Source: Acetobacteraceae bacterium (lineage in GTDB: Bacteria; Pseudomonadota; Alphaproteobacteria; Zavarziniales; Zavarziniaceae). From it: a stretch of 64,000 nucleotides of DNA. Numbering within the stretch: the first letter of the stretch is position 1; every line of letters starts with the position of its first letter. The stretch spans positions 10,805 through 74,804 of the forward strand of contig CANCOY010000002.1 of the NCBI GenBank assembly GCA_947379865.1, in the 5' to 3' direction. Positions 1 through 8,781 of this stretch are shown here, one piece after another. A program made the translations under genes and the position numbers. The notes beneath the pieces were generated by a model. That model was not told the DNA's origin. It saw only the letters and a list, made by a program, of their open reading frames with translations, and ran no database searches.

Positions 1-255
1 ACGGGTGCGGGTGCGCTCGGCCTCGGACATCCCAGAGCAGCGCTGGCCGCCGATTTCCACCTCGCCAGAGTCGGCGGGCTCCAGCAGGCCTGCAATATGC
101 AGCAGGGTGGACTTGCCAGCGCCAGAGGGGGCCACCAGCGCCACGATCTCGCCGCGCCTGACCTCCAGATCGACGCCATTCAATACTTCAAGCCGCCCGT
201 CCGCCTGGGGGAAACCACGGCGCACATTGGCCAGTCGCAGGGCAACATCATTCAT
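1..255 (-). CDS. lolD: Lipoprotein-releasing ABC transporter ATP-binding protein LolD (N-terminal part, cut by window edge)
   Basis: ATPase of the inner-membrane Lol complex, which extracts mature outer-membrane lipoproteins and hands them to the periplasmic carrier. The 85 visible codons start MNDVALRLANVRRGF and contain the Walker A motif APSGAGKST followed by LLHIAGLLEPADSGEV, typical of LolD/MacB-type ATPases. The signature motif and Walker B lie beyond the left edge. The ATG overlaps the end of the permease gene by 8 nt (ATGAATGA), so the two are probably translationally coupled. The assignment rests on this context plus the Walker A region. Confidence 0.88.
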   Translation of the reverse strand, partial: MNDVALRLANVRRGFPQADGRLEVLNGVDLEVRRGEIVALVAPSGAGKSTLLHIAGLLEPADSGEVEIGGQRCSGMSEAERTRTR

Positions 256-1495
256 AGCGCAGCGCCTCCACCGGATCGAGGCGGGCTGCCCGCCATGAGG
301 GATAGAGGGTGGCAAGGAACGACAGCACCAGACCCATGACGACAACCAGAACAACCTCGGACGGCTCCATCACAGCGGGGATCTGGCTGAGGAAATAGAT
401 CTCGGCAGGAAACAGTTTCGCGCCGGTCATGTGCTGGATGAACTGCCGGATCGACTCGATATTGGCACAAAAGGTAACGCCAATCCCAAAGCCGACCAGC
501 GTGCCGATGACACCGATGGAGGCGCCCGCGATCAGGAAGATGCGCATGACCGCCCCCCGGCTGGCCCCCATGGTGCGCAGGATCGCAATGTCACGCCCCT
601 TGTCCTTCACCAGCATGATCAGGCTGGAAATGATGTTGAAGGCAGCAACCAGAATGATCAGCGTCAGGATGAGGAACATCACGTTTCGTTCCACCTGGAT
701 CGCGCCAAAGAAGCTGGCGTTCATCTGTTGCCAGTCGGTGATCCGCGCCTCTGGCCCCACCACCTGCTGAATGGGCAGGCGCCATTCCCAGATCCGGTTT
801 GGCTGGTCCACCCGAATGTCGATGGCGGCCGCCGTCTTCCCCGTGCGGAAGAACACCTGCGCCGCCTCAAGCGGCACAAAGATGAAGCTGGAATCATATT
901 CATACATGCCGATCTCGAAGGTGCCGACAATGCGCAGCGCCTTTGATCGGGGCATGGTGCCAAAGGCCGTCGCCGTGCCCTGGGGCGACAGAACGACAAT
1001 GGAATCGCCTACCTCAAGCCCCAGATTGCGGGCAAGACGCGAGCCGACTATGGCCACATCAGTGCCGGTAAAGTCAGCCAGGGTTCCGCCGGCAATCGAG
1101 TTGGCGACGGTTGGCTGATGTGCCAGATCAGCGGCTGTAATGCCCCTGATCATGGCCCCGGCGGCACGGTTATTGCCCGTTGACAGGACCTGGCCCTCGA
1201 TCACGGGCGCGGCGTCGATGACACCGGGAACCGCCTTGAGGCGGGCCGCCAGCCCCTCGTAATCAACGATCCGCCCCTCGATCGTCTGCACCGTCATGTG
1301 CCCGTTGAGGCCAAGAATGCGCGACAGCAGTTCGATCCGGAAACCGTTCATCACCGCCATGACGATGATGAGTGTGGCCACACCAAGCCCGATTCCCATC
1401 AACGAGAAGCCGGCGATGACGGAAATGAAGCCTTCCTGGCGGCGCGCGCGCAGATAGCGCCCAGCAACCATCCATTCGAGGCGACCGAAGATCAT
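248..1495 (-). CDS. lolC: Lipoprotein-releasing ABC transporter permease (LolC/LolE family)
   Basis: Inner-membrane permease (415 aa) that partners LolD to release lipoproteins. It has the family layout: a short cytoplasmic start (MIFGRLEWMVAGRYLRARR), a first membrane helix around residues 22-50 (FISVIAGFSLMGIGLGVATLIIVMAVMNGF), a large periplasmic domain to about residue 270, then three C-terminal helices in a MacB/FtsX-like domain that ends DPVEALRYE. Only one permease gene is visible beside lolD, as is common in alphaproteobacteria, so the C/E distinction is nominal. It lies 46 nt downstream of proS on the same strand. Confidence 0.93.
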   Translation of the reverse strand: MIFGRLEWMVAGRYLRARRQEGFISVIAGFSLMGIGLGVATLIIVMAVMNGFRIELLSRILGLNGHMTVQTIEGRIVDYEGLAARLKAVPGVIDAAPVIEGQVLSTGNNRAAGAMIRGITAADLAHQPTVANSIAGGTLADFTGTDVAIVGSRLARNLGLEVGDSIVVLSPQGTATAFGTMPRSKALRIVGTFEIGMYEYDSSFIFVPLEAAQVFFRTGKTAAAIDIRVDQPNRIWEWRLPIQQVVGPEARITDWQQMNASFFGAIQVERNVMFLILTLIILVAAFNIISSLIMLVKDKGRDIAILRTMGASRGAVMRIFLIAGASIGVIGTLVGFGIGVTFCANIESIRQFIQHMTGAKLFPAEIYFLSQIPAVMEPSEVVLVVVMGLVLSFLATLYPSWRAARLDPVEALRYE

Positions 1496-1541
1496 GATGG
1501 CCCTTTCCGGGGCTAGGGTTGGTGCCGGGGCTGTGGCAGTG

Positions 1542-2870
1542 TCAGGACTGGGTCAGGCGGGCAAAGAGATCGTCGGCTGAGAGTTCCTCGCGCACGCCGG
1601 TCCGCCGGTTCTTCAACTCGACCACGCCCTTTTCCACGCCACGCGGACCGATGCTGACATGCCAGGGCAGGCCAATCAGGTCCATGGTGGCGAACTTGGC
1701 CCCGGCCCGCTCGTCGGTATCGTCATAGAGGACCTCGACGCCAGCGGCACCCAGACGGGCATAAAGCGCCTCGCAGGCCTCGGTTACCCGGGCATCATTG
1801 GGCTTCAGGTTGATCAGACCAACCTTGAAGGGGGCCACGGCGTCGGGCCAGATGATGCCGTGCTCGTCATGGCTCGCCTCAATGATCGCCCCCACCAGGC
1901 GCGAAACGCCAATGCCATAGGAGCCCATTTCGATGGGCACCAACTCACCATTGGGGGCAGCCACGGTGGCGCCCAAGGCTGCTGAATACTTGGTGCCAAA
2001 ATAAAAGATGTGTCCCACCTCGATGCCACGGGCCGAGATCCGGTCGGCCTCGGGCACGTCACGCTCGAAACGCACCACATCGTGCTTTTCATCCGTGGCC
2101 GCATAAAGCGACGTCCAGCGCTGGATGGTGGGCTCAAGGTCCCCCTCGAAATCGATGTCGAGTCCAAGGGCATCAAGTTCGATCAGGTCGCGATGGCAGA
2201 ACACGGCGCTCTCGCCGGTTTCAGCCAGGATGATGAACTCGTGGCTCATGTCGCCGCCGATGGGGCCGGTATCGGCCTCCATGGGAATGGCTTTCAGACC
2301 CAGGCGCTCGAAGGTGCGCAGATAGGCAACGAACATCTTCTGATAGGCGCGGCGGGCACCTGCCTTGTCGATGTCGAAGGAATAGGCATCCTTCATCAGG
2401 AATTCGCGTCCGCGCATCACGCCAAAGCGTGGCCGCACCTCGTCCCGGAACTTCCACTGGATGTGATAGAGGTTGCGGGGCAGATCCCGGTAGGACTTGA
2501 TCGTGCCGCGCACGATGTCGGTGATCAGTTCTTCGTTGGTGGGGCCATAGAGCATCTCGCGCTCGTGGCGGTCGGTGATGCGCAGCATCTCCTTGCCATA
2601 GTCGTCATAGCGACCGCTTTCGCGCCACAGTTCTGCCGGCTGGATGGTCGGCATCAGGAGTTCCTGCGCCCCTGCCCGGTCCTGCTCTTCACGCACGACG
2701 CGCTCGATATTGCGCAATACCCGCAAGCCCAGCGGCAGCCAGGAATAGATCCCCGCCGACGACTGGCGCACCAGGCCGGCGCGCAGCATCAGGCGATGGG
2801 AGACAATCTGCGCTTCACTGGGGGTTTCACGCAGAACGGGAAGGAAATAGCGGGAAAGGCGCATGGACAT
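1542..2870 (-). CDS. proS: Proline--tRNA ligase, short alphaproteobacterial form
   Basis: Charges tRNA-Pro with proline. At 442 aa it is the short class II ProRS found in alphaproteobacteria. The catalytic core starts [17 protein letters not shown], motif 2 lies near [23 protein letters not shown], and an anticodon-binding domain follows after about residue 340. The editing insertion domain of about 180 residues found in E. coli ProS between motifs 2 and 3 is absent; this is normal for the group and not a truncation. A second ATG lies two codons in, and neither start has a strong ribosome site. It precedes lolC-lolD, a common alphaproteobacterial order. Confidence 0.96.
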   Translation of the reverse strand: MSMRLSRYFLPVLRETPSEAQIVSHRLMLRAGLVRQSSAGIYSWLPLGLRVLRNIERVVREEQDRAGAQELLMPTIQPAELWRESGRYDDYGKEMLRITDRHEREMLYGPTNEELITDIVRGTIKSYRDLPRNLYHIQWKFRDEVRPRFGVMRGREFLMKDAYSFDIDKAGARRAYQKMFVAYLRTFERLGLKAIPMEADTGPIGGDMSHEFIILAETGESAVFCHRDLIELDALGLDIDFEGDLEPTIQRWTSLYAATDEKHDVVRFERDVPEADRISARGIEVGHIFYFGTKYSAALGATVAAPNGELVPIEMGSYGIGVSRLVGAIIEASHDEHGIIWPDAVAPFKVGLINLKPNDARVTEACEALYARLGAAGVEVLYDDTDERAGAKFATMDLIGLPWHVSIGPRGVEKGVVELKNRRTGVREELSADDLFARLTQS

Positions 2871-2943
2871 CCACTGGTCTGAGGTCGGCGAACTCTAGGG
2901 GGTGCGCCCCGCCCGCGCAACGCCGGGTCAGGCGGATCAACGC

Positions 2944-3378
2944 TTAACGCGACAGGGCCTTCTCGCAGGCATAGATCACCTGCTGCTGGTCCGCCCCTGT
3001 CAAAGGCTGGCCGTTGAAATAGGCCTGGCCATCGCGAATCTCGACCGTTCCGATGTCTGCCTTGCCCTCAAGCCCGGTGATGCTGGTGAGGCCAAGATTG
3101 GCCAAGGTGTCGATCTGGATCGGGATATTGAAGTTCTTTGGCACCTTGATGGCCGGCGCGCCACCAAGATCGGCTGGCACCACACCATCTTCGCCCGGCT
3201 TGTATTCCACATCGGCACTGGGCACGTGCTTTGTCAGGCGCACGCACGACTCAGCAGACACGACCACCGTGGAGGTCGTGCGTGTCGTGGTGGTGACCGT
3301 GGTTCCGGCAAGCGCTGGAGCGACGGCAAGGGCCACACTCATGAACAAAGATGCGGCGAAGATGCATTTATTACGCAT
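2944..3378 (-). CDS. Secreted Thr-rich protein of unknown function
   Basis: Unrecognised 144-aa protein with a clear Sec signal peptide (MRNKCIFAASLFMSVALAV..., predicted cleavage after ALA near residue 24). The start of the mature protein is threonine-rich (residues 25-37), followed by a soluble domain of about 100 residues with two cysteines (near residue 44 and close to the C-terminus) that could form a disulfide. I chose the ATG at 3378 because the longer reading frame upstream has no signal-peptide character. It sits 73 nt upstream of proS on the same strand and is divergent from the candidate small RNA near 3.6 kb. Probably periplasmic; no catalytic motif seen. Confidence 0.72.
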   Translation of the reverse strand: MRNKCIFAASLFMSVALAVAPALAGTTVTTTTRTTSTVVVSAESCVRLTKHVPSADVEYKPGEDGVVPADLGGAPAIKVPKNFNIPIQIDTLANLGLTSITGLEGKADIGTVEIRDGQAYFNGQPLTGADQQQVIYACEKALSR

Positions 3379-3489
3379 GGACAAAGTCCGCCTGTCAGAT
3401 GGTGCCGAGGAGGCCATTCTACAGGATTCATGGCGCCTCGCCCAACCTTGCTGCCAAACGCATTTGCCCACCCACAGTGCACATTCAGC

Positions 3490-3517
3490 AGGCATAATGA
3501 TCTTGTTTTAGGCATAA
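3490..3517. repeat. Direct repeat AGGCATAA x2, 20 bp apart, in a divergent promoter region
   Basis: AGGCATAA occurs at 3490-3497 and again at 3510-3517, exactly 20 bp (about two helical turns) apart. It lies between the secreted-protein gene (minus) and the candidate small RNA (plus). The spacing on one DNA face suits a dimeric regulator, but no regulator is identified. Confidence 0.35.
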
Positions 3518-3579
3518 ACGCGTTTTTCGTGTTTACAGGCTTCAGAAGTTTGGCTAGCGTGGGTTCACCAAAAGAGACC

Positions 3580-3596
3580 TGCAGATCTGATCTGCA
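3580..3596. repeat. Perfect inverted repeat TGCAGATC-T-GATCTGCA
   Basis: Arms of 8 bp separated by one base. It could be a hairpin inside the candidate small RNA or a protein-binding palindrome. It lies 13-19 nt inside the proposed transcript. Confidence 0.6.
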
Positions 3597-3689
3597 AGGC
3601 CCGGGTTTAGGGAGGAAACGTCATCAAGGGCCGCGCGGGCTTATGCGCACAAAAAGGCCGCTGATTGGCGACAGCATAGAGAACCTAAG

Positions 3690-3710
3690 AGGCCCGGAAG
3701 GGCCTTTTTT
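3690..3710 (+). terminator. Rho-independent terminator (plus strand)
   Basis: AGGCCC, loop GGAA, GGGCCT, then a run of T at 3704-3710. The T-run lies only on the plus-strand side, so it cannot serve the minus-strand genes to its right. No plus-strand CDS ends here, which is the main argument for a small RNA upstream. Confidence 0.85.
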
Positions 3711-3732
3711 GTTGTCTGAACAAGCCCTTAGC

Positions 3733-3764
3733 CCAACCCTGCTTCCTTGGGCACACAGGGTTGG
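3733..3764 (-). terminator. Stem-loop after the DUF1467 gene, probable end of the nuo-birA-coaX-rnj transcript
   Basis: Perfect 9-bp stem CCAACCCTG / CAGGGTTGG with a 14-nt loop, 9 nt beyond the DUF1467 stop. No clear T-run follows on the minus strand, so it may act with Rho or only stabilise the 3' end. Confidence 0.45.
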
Positions 3765-3773
3765 TGAAGTTCC

Positions 3774-4034
3774 TCAGGGCCGGCTTACATACTCCCGGTA
3801 GCCAAGCAGGTCGTATTGCACGACCACGACAAACATCACCAGCAACACCAGCGTGATTCCCGTGGTCACCAGGGCCTTCAGCCCCAGCCTCGGCCGGATC
3901 GGCGCGCTTGTGGCGTGGCCAAGCTCTGCCGCCTCGCCAACGTCACCCGGGGTGCGCACACCCCAGGGCAATACGGTGAAGAACACCAACCACCAGCTGA
4001 TGGCGAAAAAGATCGCTGCGCCTGACCAGGTCAT
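3774..4034 (-). CDS. DUF1467 family small inner-membrane protein
   Basis: 86-aa protein with two membrane helices (about residues 5-24 and 54-76: ALVTTGITLVLLVMFVVVVQ) and the family's characteristic FFTVLPWGVRTP stretch after the first helix. Function unknown. DUF1467 genes are typical of alphaproteobacteria and often sit beside the ribonuclease J or proS genes, as here. The start overlaps the rnj stop by 4 nt (ATGA), so it is translationally coupled to rnj and is likely the last gene of the long operon running left from nuo. Confidence 0.88.
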   Translation of the reverse strand: MTWSGAAIFFAISWWLVFFTVLPWGVRTPGDVGEAAELGHATSAPIRPRLGLKALVTTGITLVLLVMFVVVVQYDLLGYREYVSRP

Positions 4035-5764
4035 GCCTCTTCTCCTTTTTTTCGCGCACCGCTGAGGGCAAGACGCGCGCCGGCCACGGGCAGGCGCATG
4101 ATATGCACATGGCAGACAGGCTTCTTGCCCGTCAGGCTGCTGGCCACGCGCCTCGCCGCGCGGCGCACCGCTTCATCAATGGCATCATCCTTGGCCCGGC
4201 TGCGCCCATCGAGCTTGCCAACTGCAACCTCAATGGCTTCCGCGATCGACTCGACGAGAATTTTCTCGTCCTCCAGCACGGGCATGCCCGCGGCGGTCAC
4301 ACGCGGCGGCACCGCCAGCCGGCCACTGTCATCGACCACCACGGCAAGCGACAACTGGCCATTGAAGGCGAGCTTGCGGCGCTCAACCACCCCACGATCA
4401 TCCTCTGGCACCAGCCGTGTGCCATCCAGAACAAGACGGCCGGATTTCACCCGGTCGACGATCTCGGGCCGCCCCGGCGCCAGACGCAGCACATCGCCAT
4501 TGGTGATGACCGGCGCCTCGGCGATGCCAAGGCTGCGTGCAAGGCGGGCATGTTCCGCCAAATGGCGCGCCTCGCCATGCACCGGCACGGAAATGTGTGG
4601 GCGCACCCAGCGATACATGTCTGCCAGTTCATCCCGATTGGGATGACCCGAGACGTGAACGAAATGGCTCTTCTCGGTGATCAGGTCCACGCCTGCTGCG
4701 GCAAGCTGGTTCTGCACCGCCGCAATGGGCCGCTCGTTCCCCGGGATCATCTTCGAGGAGAACACCACAGTATCCCCCCGCCCAAAGGAAATGTGCGGAT
4801 GGTTGCCAGAGGCGATGCGTGCCATGGCGCCGCGCGGCTCCCCCTGGCTTCCTGTAACCAGATAGAGCACTTTTTCCGGTGGCAGCCAGCCTGCCTCGTC
4901 TTCATTCAGGATGCGGGCAAGCCCCTGCAGATAGCCGGTTTCCCGCGCGGCAGAAACGATACGGCGCATGGAACGGCCAACCAGGACAAGGTGGCGGTCA
5001 TGGGCCTCCGCCACTTCGGCAATGGTGGCAAGGCGCGACACGTTCGAGGCAAAGGTGGTGATGGCGACGCGGCCCCGCATCTTGCCAACCAATTCCATCA
5101 GGCTGGTGCGCACACCCGCCTCGGATCCGGACCGCCCCGGGCTGAAGACATTGGTCGAATCACAGACCATGGCCAGCACGCCCTCATCGCCAGCGCGCGT
5201 CAGCGCAGCAATGTCGGTGACGTCGCCAAGGGTGGGCGTGGGATCAATCTTCCAGTCACCCGTGTGCATCACAAGGCCAAGCGGCGTGCGGATAGCCACG
5301 GCATTGGGCTCAAGGATCGAATGGGTGAGCGTGATATAGGTCATCTCGAACGGACCAAGCTTGATCGTGCCACCAAGGGGCACAACGTGAAGCTCAACCT
5401 TGTCCGTCAGTTCCAGTTCGTCGAGCTTGCGCCGCACCAGCGCCGCCGTGAACGGCGTTGCATAGATGGGACACTGCAGCTGTGGCCAAAGATGGGCCAC
5501 CGCCCCGATATGATCCTCATGGGCATGGGTCAGCACCAGGCCAAGCAGATCCTTGCGCCGCTCAACGATGAAGGCCGGATCGGGCATCACGAGATCAATG
5601 CCCGGCAGATGCTCGTCCGCGAAGCTGACACCGAGGTCGAGCATGACCCAGGCCCCGTCGTGACCGTATAAATTCAGGTTCATGCCGATCTCGCCCGCGC
5701 CCCCCAGGGGCACGAACAGGAGTTCGTCAGCCCCCGGCCAGTCGGAACGCCGGTTTCTGGACAT
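4031..5764 (-). CDS. rnj: Ribonuclease J
   Basis: Metallo-beta-lactamase-fold ribonuclease with 5'-3' exonuclease and endonuclease activity, for rRNA maturation and mRNA decay in the cytoplasm. The 577-aa length fits RNase J. The zinc-binding HxHxDH motif is visible as THAHEDHIGA (about residues 78-87), with further metal ligands in HTGDWKID and a beta-CASP domain in the middle (CDSTNVFSPGRSGSE, SGHPNRDEL, VPVHGEARHL). The start lies 3 nt after the coaX stop. It is embedded in the birA-coaX-rnj run common in alphaproteobacteria. Confidence 0.95.
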   Translation of the reverse strand: MSRNRRSDWPGADELLFVPLGGAGEIGMNLNLYGHDGAWVMLDLGVSFADEHLPGIDLVMPDPAFIVERRKDLLGLVLTHAHEDHIGAVAHLWPQLQCPIYATPFTAALVRRKLDELELTDKVELHVVPLGGTIKLGPFEMTYITLTHSILEPNAVAIRTPLGLVMHTGDWKIDPTPTLGDVTDIAALTRAGDEGVLAMVCDSTNVFSPGRSGSEAGVRTSLMELVGKMRGRVAITTFASNVSRLATIAEVAEAHDRHLVLVGRSMRRIVSAARETGYLQGLARILNEDEAGWLPPEKVLYLVTGSQGEPRGAMARIASGNHPHISFGRGDTVVFSSKMIPGNERPIAAVQNQLAAAGVDLITEKSHFVHVSGHPNRDELADMYRWVRPHISVPVHGEARHLAEHARLARSLGIAEAPVITNGDVLRLAPGRPEIVDRVKSGRLVLDGTRLVPEDDRGVVERRKLAFNGQLSLAVVVDDSGRLAVPPRVTAAGMPVLEDEKILVESIAEAIEVAVGKLDGRSRAKDDAIDEAVRRAARRVASSLTGKKPVCHVHIMRLPVAGARLALSGARKKGEEA

Positions 5765-5767
5765 GCT

Positions 5768-6535
5768 TCAGATTCCTCGGCTGCGGCGATGGATCTCGCG
5801 CAGACCTCTCATTGTTATATCAGGCGCGATCTGCCCGATGACATCTGTTGCGGTCTCAAAGACCGGAGCAAGCCCGCCGGTTGAAATCACCTTCATGGGC
5901 TTGCCGAATTCCTCGCCGATGCGCCGCACCAGTCCCTCGATAAGGCCCACATAGCCCCAGAAGATCCCGGAGTGCATGCAGGCAATCGTATTGGTGCCAA
6001 TGATCTGCTGCGGCCGCTCCACCACCACACGGGGCAGCAGGGCGGTGGCATTCACCAGTGCCTCAACCGAAAGGTTGATGCCCGGCGCAATCACGCCACC
6101 ACAATAGCTGCCTTCTTCATCAACCACATCAAAGGTCGTGGCAGTTCCGAAATCGACAATGATCAGCGGCTCTCCCGGATAGATCAGACTGCCCCCCACC
6201 GTATTGCAGATACGGTCGGCGCCCGCCCCATCGCCCTTGACCTTGATGCCGTAAACGACGCCGGGTTCACCCAGCACCAGCGGCTCACAATTGAAATAGC
6301 GGGTGCAAAGGCGGCGCAGGTTGAAGATGGCCGAAGGCACCACGCTGCCAATGATGGCGTCGGTGATCGACGCCGGGTCGATCCCCTCTATTCCCATCAG
6401 CTGGTAAAGCCAAACCGCATGTTCGTCGCCGGTCCGCATGGCAGACGTATGCTGACGCCACTCGCCGACGATGCGATCCCCGTCGAACACGGCGAATTTC
6501 ACATTGGTGTTGTTGGCATTGATTGCAAGCAGCAT
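5768..6535 (-). CDS. coaX: Type III pantothenate kinase
   Basis: Phosphorylates pantothenate, the first step of coenzyme A synthesis; ASKHA fold, cytoplasmic. At 255 aa it matches CoaX. GADRICN carries the catalytic-base Asp, VDFGTATTFDVVD is the second phosphate/adenosine region, and GGVIAPGINLSVEAL is a CoaX hallmark. The N-terminal phosphate loop, usually IDxGNT, reads INANNTN (residues 5-11), so the usual first Asp is Asn. It lies 12 nt after birA and 3 nt before rnj, hence one transcript. Confidence 0.93.
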   Translation of the reverse strand: MLLAINANNTNVKFAVFDGDRIVGEWRQHTSAMRTGDEHAVWLYQLMGIEGIDPASITDAIIGSVVPSAIFNLRRLCTRYFNCEPLVLGEPGVVYGIKVKGDGAGADRICNTVGGSLIYPGEPLIIVDFGTATTFDVVDEEGSYCGGVIAPGINLSVEALVNATALLPRVVVERPQQIIGTNTIACMHSGIFWGYVGLIEGLVRRIGEEFGKPMKVISTGGLAPVFETATDVIGQIAPDITMRGLREIHRRSRGI

Positions 6536-6547
6536 GGCCCAGTCCTT

Positions 6548-7318
6548 TCAGGCGGGCAGGAATACGTCCCCGGCGGTAATGGCCCGCCGGCTTCCATCAG
6601 CGAGGATGAGCGATAGCGTACCATCGGGCCCAAGCCCATCGAAGGTTCCCTCGATCGTCTCGTTTGCAAGGCGGACCGTTACCGGGCCGCCAAGGCCAGC
6701 CGCCCGCGCCAACCAGACATCGCGCGCCGGCCCAAAGCCGTCGCACTCCCACCTGGCAAGCCATGAGGCCAGCCGCTCCGCCAGCACGGCCAGCACGGCC
6801 TCAGGCGTGGCGCCGGCACCAACATGGGCGGCGGGCCGCTCAACGTCATCGGGATGATGGGCCAGATTGATACCAATGCCGACCACCAGCCAGGCAAGCC
6901 CGGTTGGCCCGCCCCCTGCACTCTCCAGCAGGATGCCCGATACCTTTGCGCCGTCCAGCAGCACGTCGTTCGGCCATTTATAGGCCAGGGTTGACCCTGC
7001 CGGGCGGAACCGGTCGAGCGTCTCACCCACTGCAAGCGCCGAAAGAAACGAAATCTGGGCGGCTTCGGACGCCGGTTTGCTGGGGCGCAGAAGGAACGAG
7101 ACAAACAGATTGCCCGGCTCGCTTACCCAGGAACGACCACGCCGCCCGCGCCCTGCCGTCTGGCGCCGTGCCCATACCACTGTGCCGTGCGGCGCGCCGC
7201 CCGTTGCCAGCCGGCGCGCTTCCTCGTTTGTGGAGTCGATCTCGTCATGGGCCCTGAGCGAGAAACCGGGCGGAAGCATCAGTCCGCCAGTGGCAGAGGC
7301 GCCCTCGGCCCCGGCCAT
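6548..7318 (-). CDS. birA: Biotin--[acetyl-CoA-carboxylase] ligase, monofunctional
   Basis: Activates biotin with ATP and attaches it to the carboxyl carrier protein. The 256-aa protein has the catalytic domain only: EIDSTNEEARRLA (start of the biotin-binding region), GRGRRGRSWVSEPGNLFVSFLL (biotinyl-AMP loop GRGRRG), YKWPNDVLLDGAKVSGILLES (catalytic-Lys region) and a small C-terminal SH3-like domain. The N-terminal helix-turn-helix of E. coli BirA is missing, so it should not repress transcription. Its start is 1 nt from the nuoN stop, a gene order widespread in alphaproteobacteria. Confidence 0.94.
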   Translation of the reverse strand: MAGAEGASATGGLMLPPGFSLRAHDEIDSTNEEARRLATGGAPHGTVVWARRQTAGRGRRGRSWVSEPGNLFVSFLLRPSKPASEAAQISFLSALAVGETLDRFRPAGSTLAYKWPNDVLLDGAKVSGILLESAGGGPTGLAWLVVGIGINLAHHPDDVERPAAHVGAGATPEAVLAVLAERLASWLARWECDGFGPARDVWLARAAGLGGPVTVRLANETIEGTFDGLGPDGTLSLILADGSRRAITAGDVFLPA

Positions 7319-7319
7319 C

Positions 7320-8774
7320 TCAGCCCGGGATCAGCGACTTCGCCGCTGTTGCTGCCAGCGCAACCAGAGGAGAAGCAACGAAAACAAATCCAAGGGTCAA
7401 GACACCCGACACCGCCAGAACCGCGGCAAAGCCCTTGGGCGCAGGCTCGAACGCGACCACAGGCTCATCAAAGTACATGATCTTGACGATGCGCAGGTAG
7501 TAATAGGCGCCCACCACACTGGCGAGCACGCCGATCACCGACAGGGCATAAAGATGTGCGTCGATCGCGGCGGCAAAGACATAGAACTTGGCAAAGAACC
7601 CGGCCATGGGGGGAATGCCGGCCAGGCTGAACATGAAGATGGCCAGCACAAAGGCCACCAGCGGACGCGTGCGCGAGAGACCAGCCAGATCCTCGATCCG
7701 CTCCATCATGCCATCAGGGCCGCGCATGCTGAGGATGACGGCAAAGGTGCCAATGTTCACAGCCACATAGGTCGCCATATAGATCAGGATACCCTGCACG
7801 CCCTGCACATTGGCGGCGGCCAGGCCCACCAAAGCAAAGCCGACATGGCCGATGGAGGAATAGGCCATCAGGCGCTTGATATTGGTCTGCAGGATCGCCG
7901 CAACCGAGCCCAGCACCATGGAGGCGATGGCGACAAAGATAATGATCTGCTGCCACTCGCCGGCGATTGCGCCAAACGGCGTCACCAGGGCACGTACGAA
8001 CAGCGCCATGGCCGCAACCTTGGGGGCTACAGCAAAGAAGGCGGTTACCGGGGTTGGCGCCCCTTCATAGACGTCAGGCGTCCACATGTGAAACGGCACC
8101 GCCGAAACCTTGAAGGCAAGACCCGCCACAAGGAACACGATCCCGATAACAAGGCCAATGGACGCGCCGCCCGTGCCCTGGGCCAGCATGGCCCCAATCG
8201 CGGGGAATGCCGTCGACCCCGTGAAACCATAAATCAGGGATGCCCCATAAAGCAGCATGCCGGACGAGAGGGCGCCCAGCACAAAGTACTTGAGGCCCGC
8301 CTCGGTCGCCCGCTCGGAATCACGCTTGAAGGACGCCAGCACATAGAGCGACAGGGACTGCAGCTCGAGGCCGACATAGAGCGAGATGAGATCGTTGGCT
8401 GAAATCATCATCAGCATGCCAACGGTTGCGAGGGTCATGACGACCGGCAGTTCGAACCGTTCCATGCCTTCGCGTCGCGCGAAATCGAGGCTGAGCGGAA
8501 TGGCGAAGATCGCGCCAATCAGCACCAGCACCTTCATGAAGATGCCGAAGCGATCAGTCACGAACATGCCGCTGAAGGTAACCCTGGTTTCACCCGGCAT
8601 GTCGACGACGACATAGAGCGCCAGCGAAAGCAGGGCAACCGCGAGCCAGGCAACAAGGCGGGTTGCCCCGTTGCCGCGAAAGGCACCGATCATGAGAAGA
8701 ACAAGGGAGCCAACCGCGAGGAGAACCTCAGGTGCAGCGGGCGCGATCTGGTCGAGCAAGACGGACGGCATCAT
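7320..8774 (-). CDS. nuoN: NADH-quinone oxidoreductase subunit N
   Basis: Antiporter-like proton-pumping subunit of complex I, inner membrane. The 484-aa protein has about 14 membrane helices and family motifs such as [47 protein letters not shown] (cut here: the Lys and Pro residues of the channel) and [12 protein letters not shown] chose the ATG at 8774, preceded by GAAGG at good spacing; an ATG directly after it (8771) is an alternative. The longer upstream frame overlaps nuoM and is Arg/Ser-rich nonsense. Last nuo gene, followed directly by birA. Confidence 0.96.
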   Translation of the reverse strand: MMPSVLLDQIAPAAPEVLLAVGSLVLLMIGAFRGNGATRLVAWLAVALLSLALYVVVDMPGETRVTFSGMFVTDRFGIFMKVLVLIGAIFAIPLSLDFARREGMERFELPVVMTLATVGMLMMISANDLISLYVGLELQSLSLYVLASFKRDSERATEAGLKYFVLGALSSGMLLYGASLIYGFTGSTAFPAIGAMLAQGTGGASIGLVIGIVFLVAGLAFKVSAVPFHMWTPDVYEGAPTPVTAFFAVAPKVAAMALFVRALVTPFGAIAGEWQQIIIFVAIASMVLGSVAAILQTNIKRLMAYSSIGHVGFALVGLAAANVQGVQGILIYMATYVAVNIGTFAVILSMRGPDGMMERIEDLAGLSRTRPLVAFVLAIFMFSLAGIPPMAGFFAKFYVFAAAIDAHLYALSVIGVLASVVGAYYYLRIVKIMYFDEPVVAFEPAPKGFAAVLAVSGVLTLGFVFVASPLVALAATAAKSLIPG

Positions 8775-8781
8775 CGGACCT

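Larger units (their letters stand above)
3562..3710 (+). ncRNA. Candidate small RNA ending in an intrinsic terminator
   Basis: No protein-coding gene explains 3379-3773, yet the plus strand ends in a textbook terminator at 3690-3710. Upstream is a possible promoter, TTTACA (about 3532-3537), a 17-nt spacer and TAGCGT, which would start a transcript near 3561-3567. The proposed RNA has a closing helix, GGTTC (3562-3566) with GAACC (3681-3685), a perfect 8-bp inverted repeat (3580-3596), an internal GGCCC/GGGCC pairing (about 3598-3640) and then the terminator. Length is about 145 nt. The long closed rod is reminiscent of 6S RNA, but I could not match conserved 6S, SRP or tmRNA sequence, so the class is open. 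Confidence 0.4.

Noticed and set aside
1542..2870. Short proS as a truncated gene
   Set aside because: Lack of the editing insert is the normal state of alphaproteobacterial ProRS; start and stop are intact.
3562..3710. Firm identification of the 3.6-kb RNA as 6S, SRP or tmRNA
   Set aside because: No conserved core sequence of these families could be matched by eye, and the gene neighbours are not those usual for 6S RNA.
4103..5671. Open frame of 522 codons antisense to rnj
   Set aside because: Shadow of ribonuclease J; His/Arg/Gln-rich and featureless.
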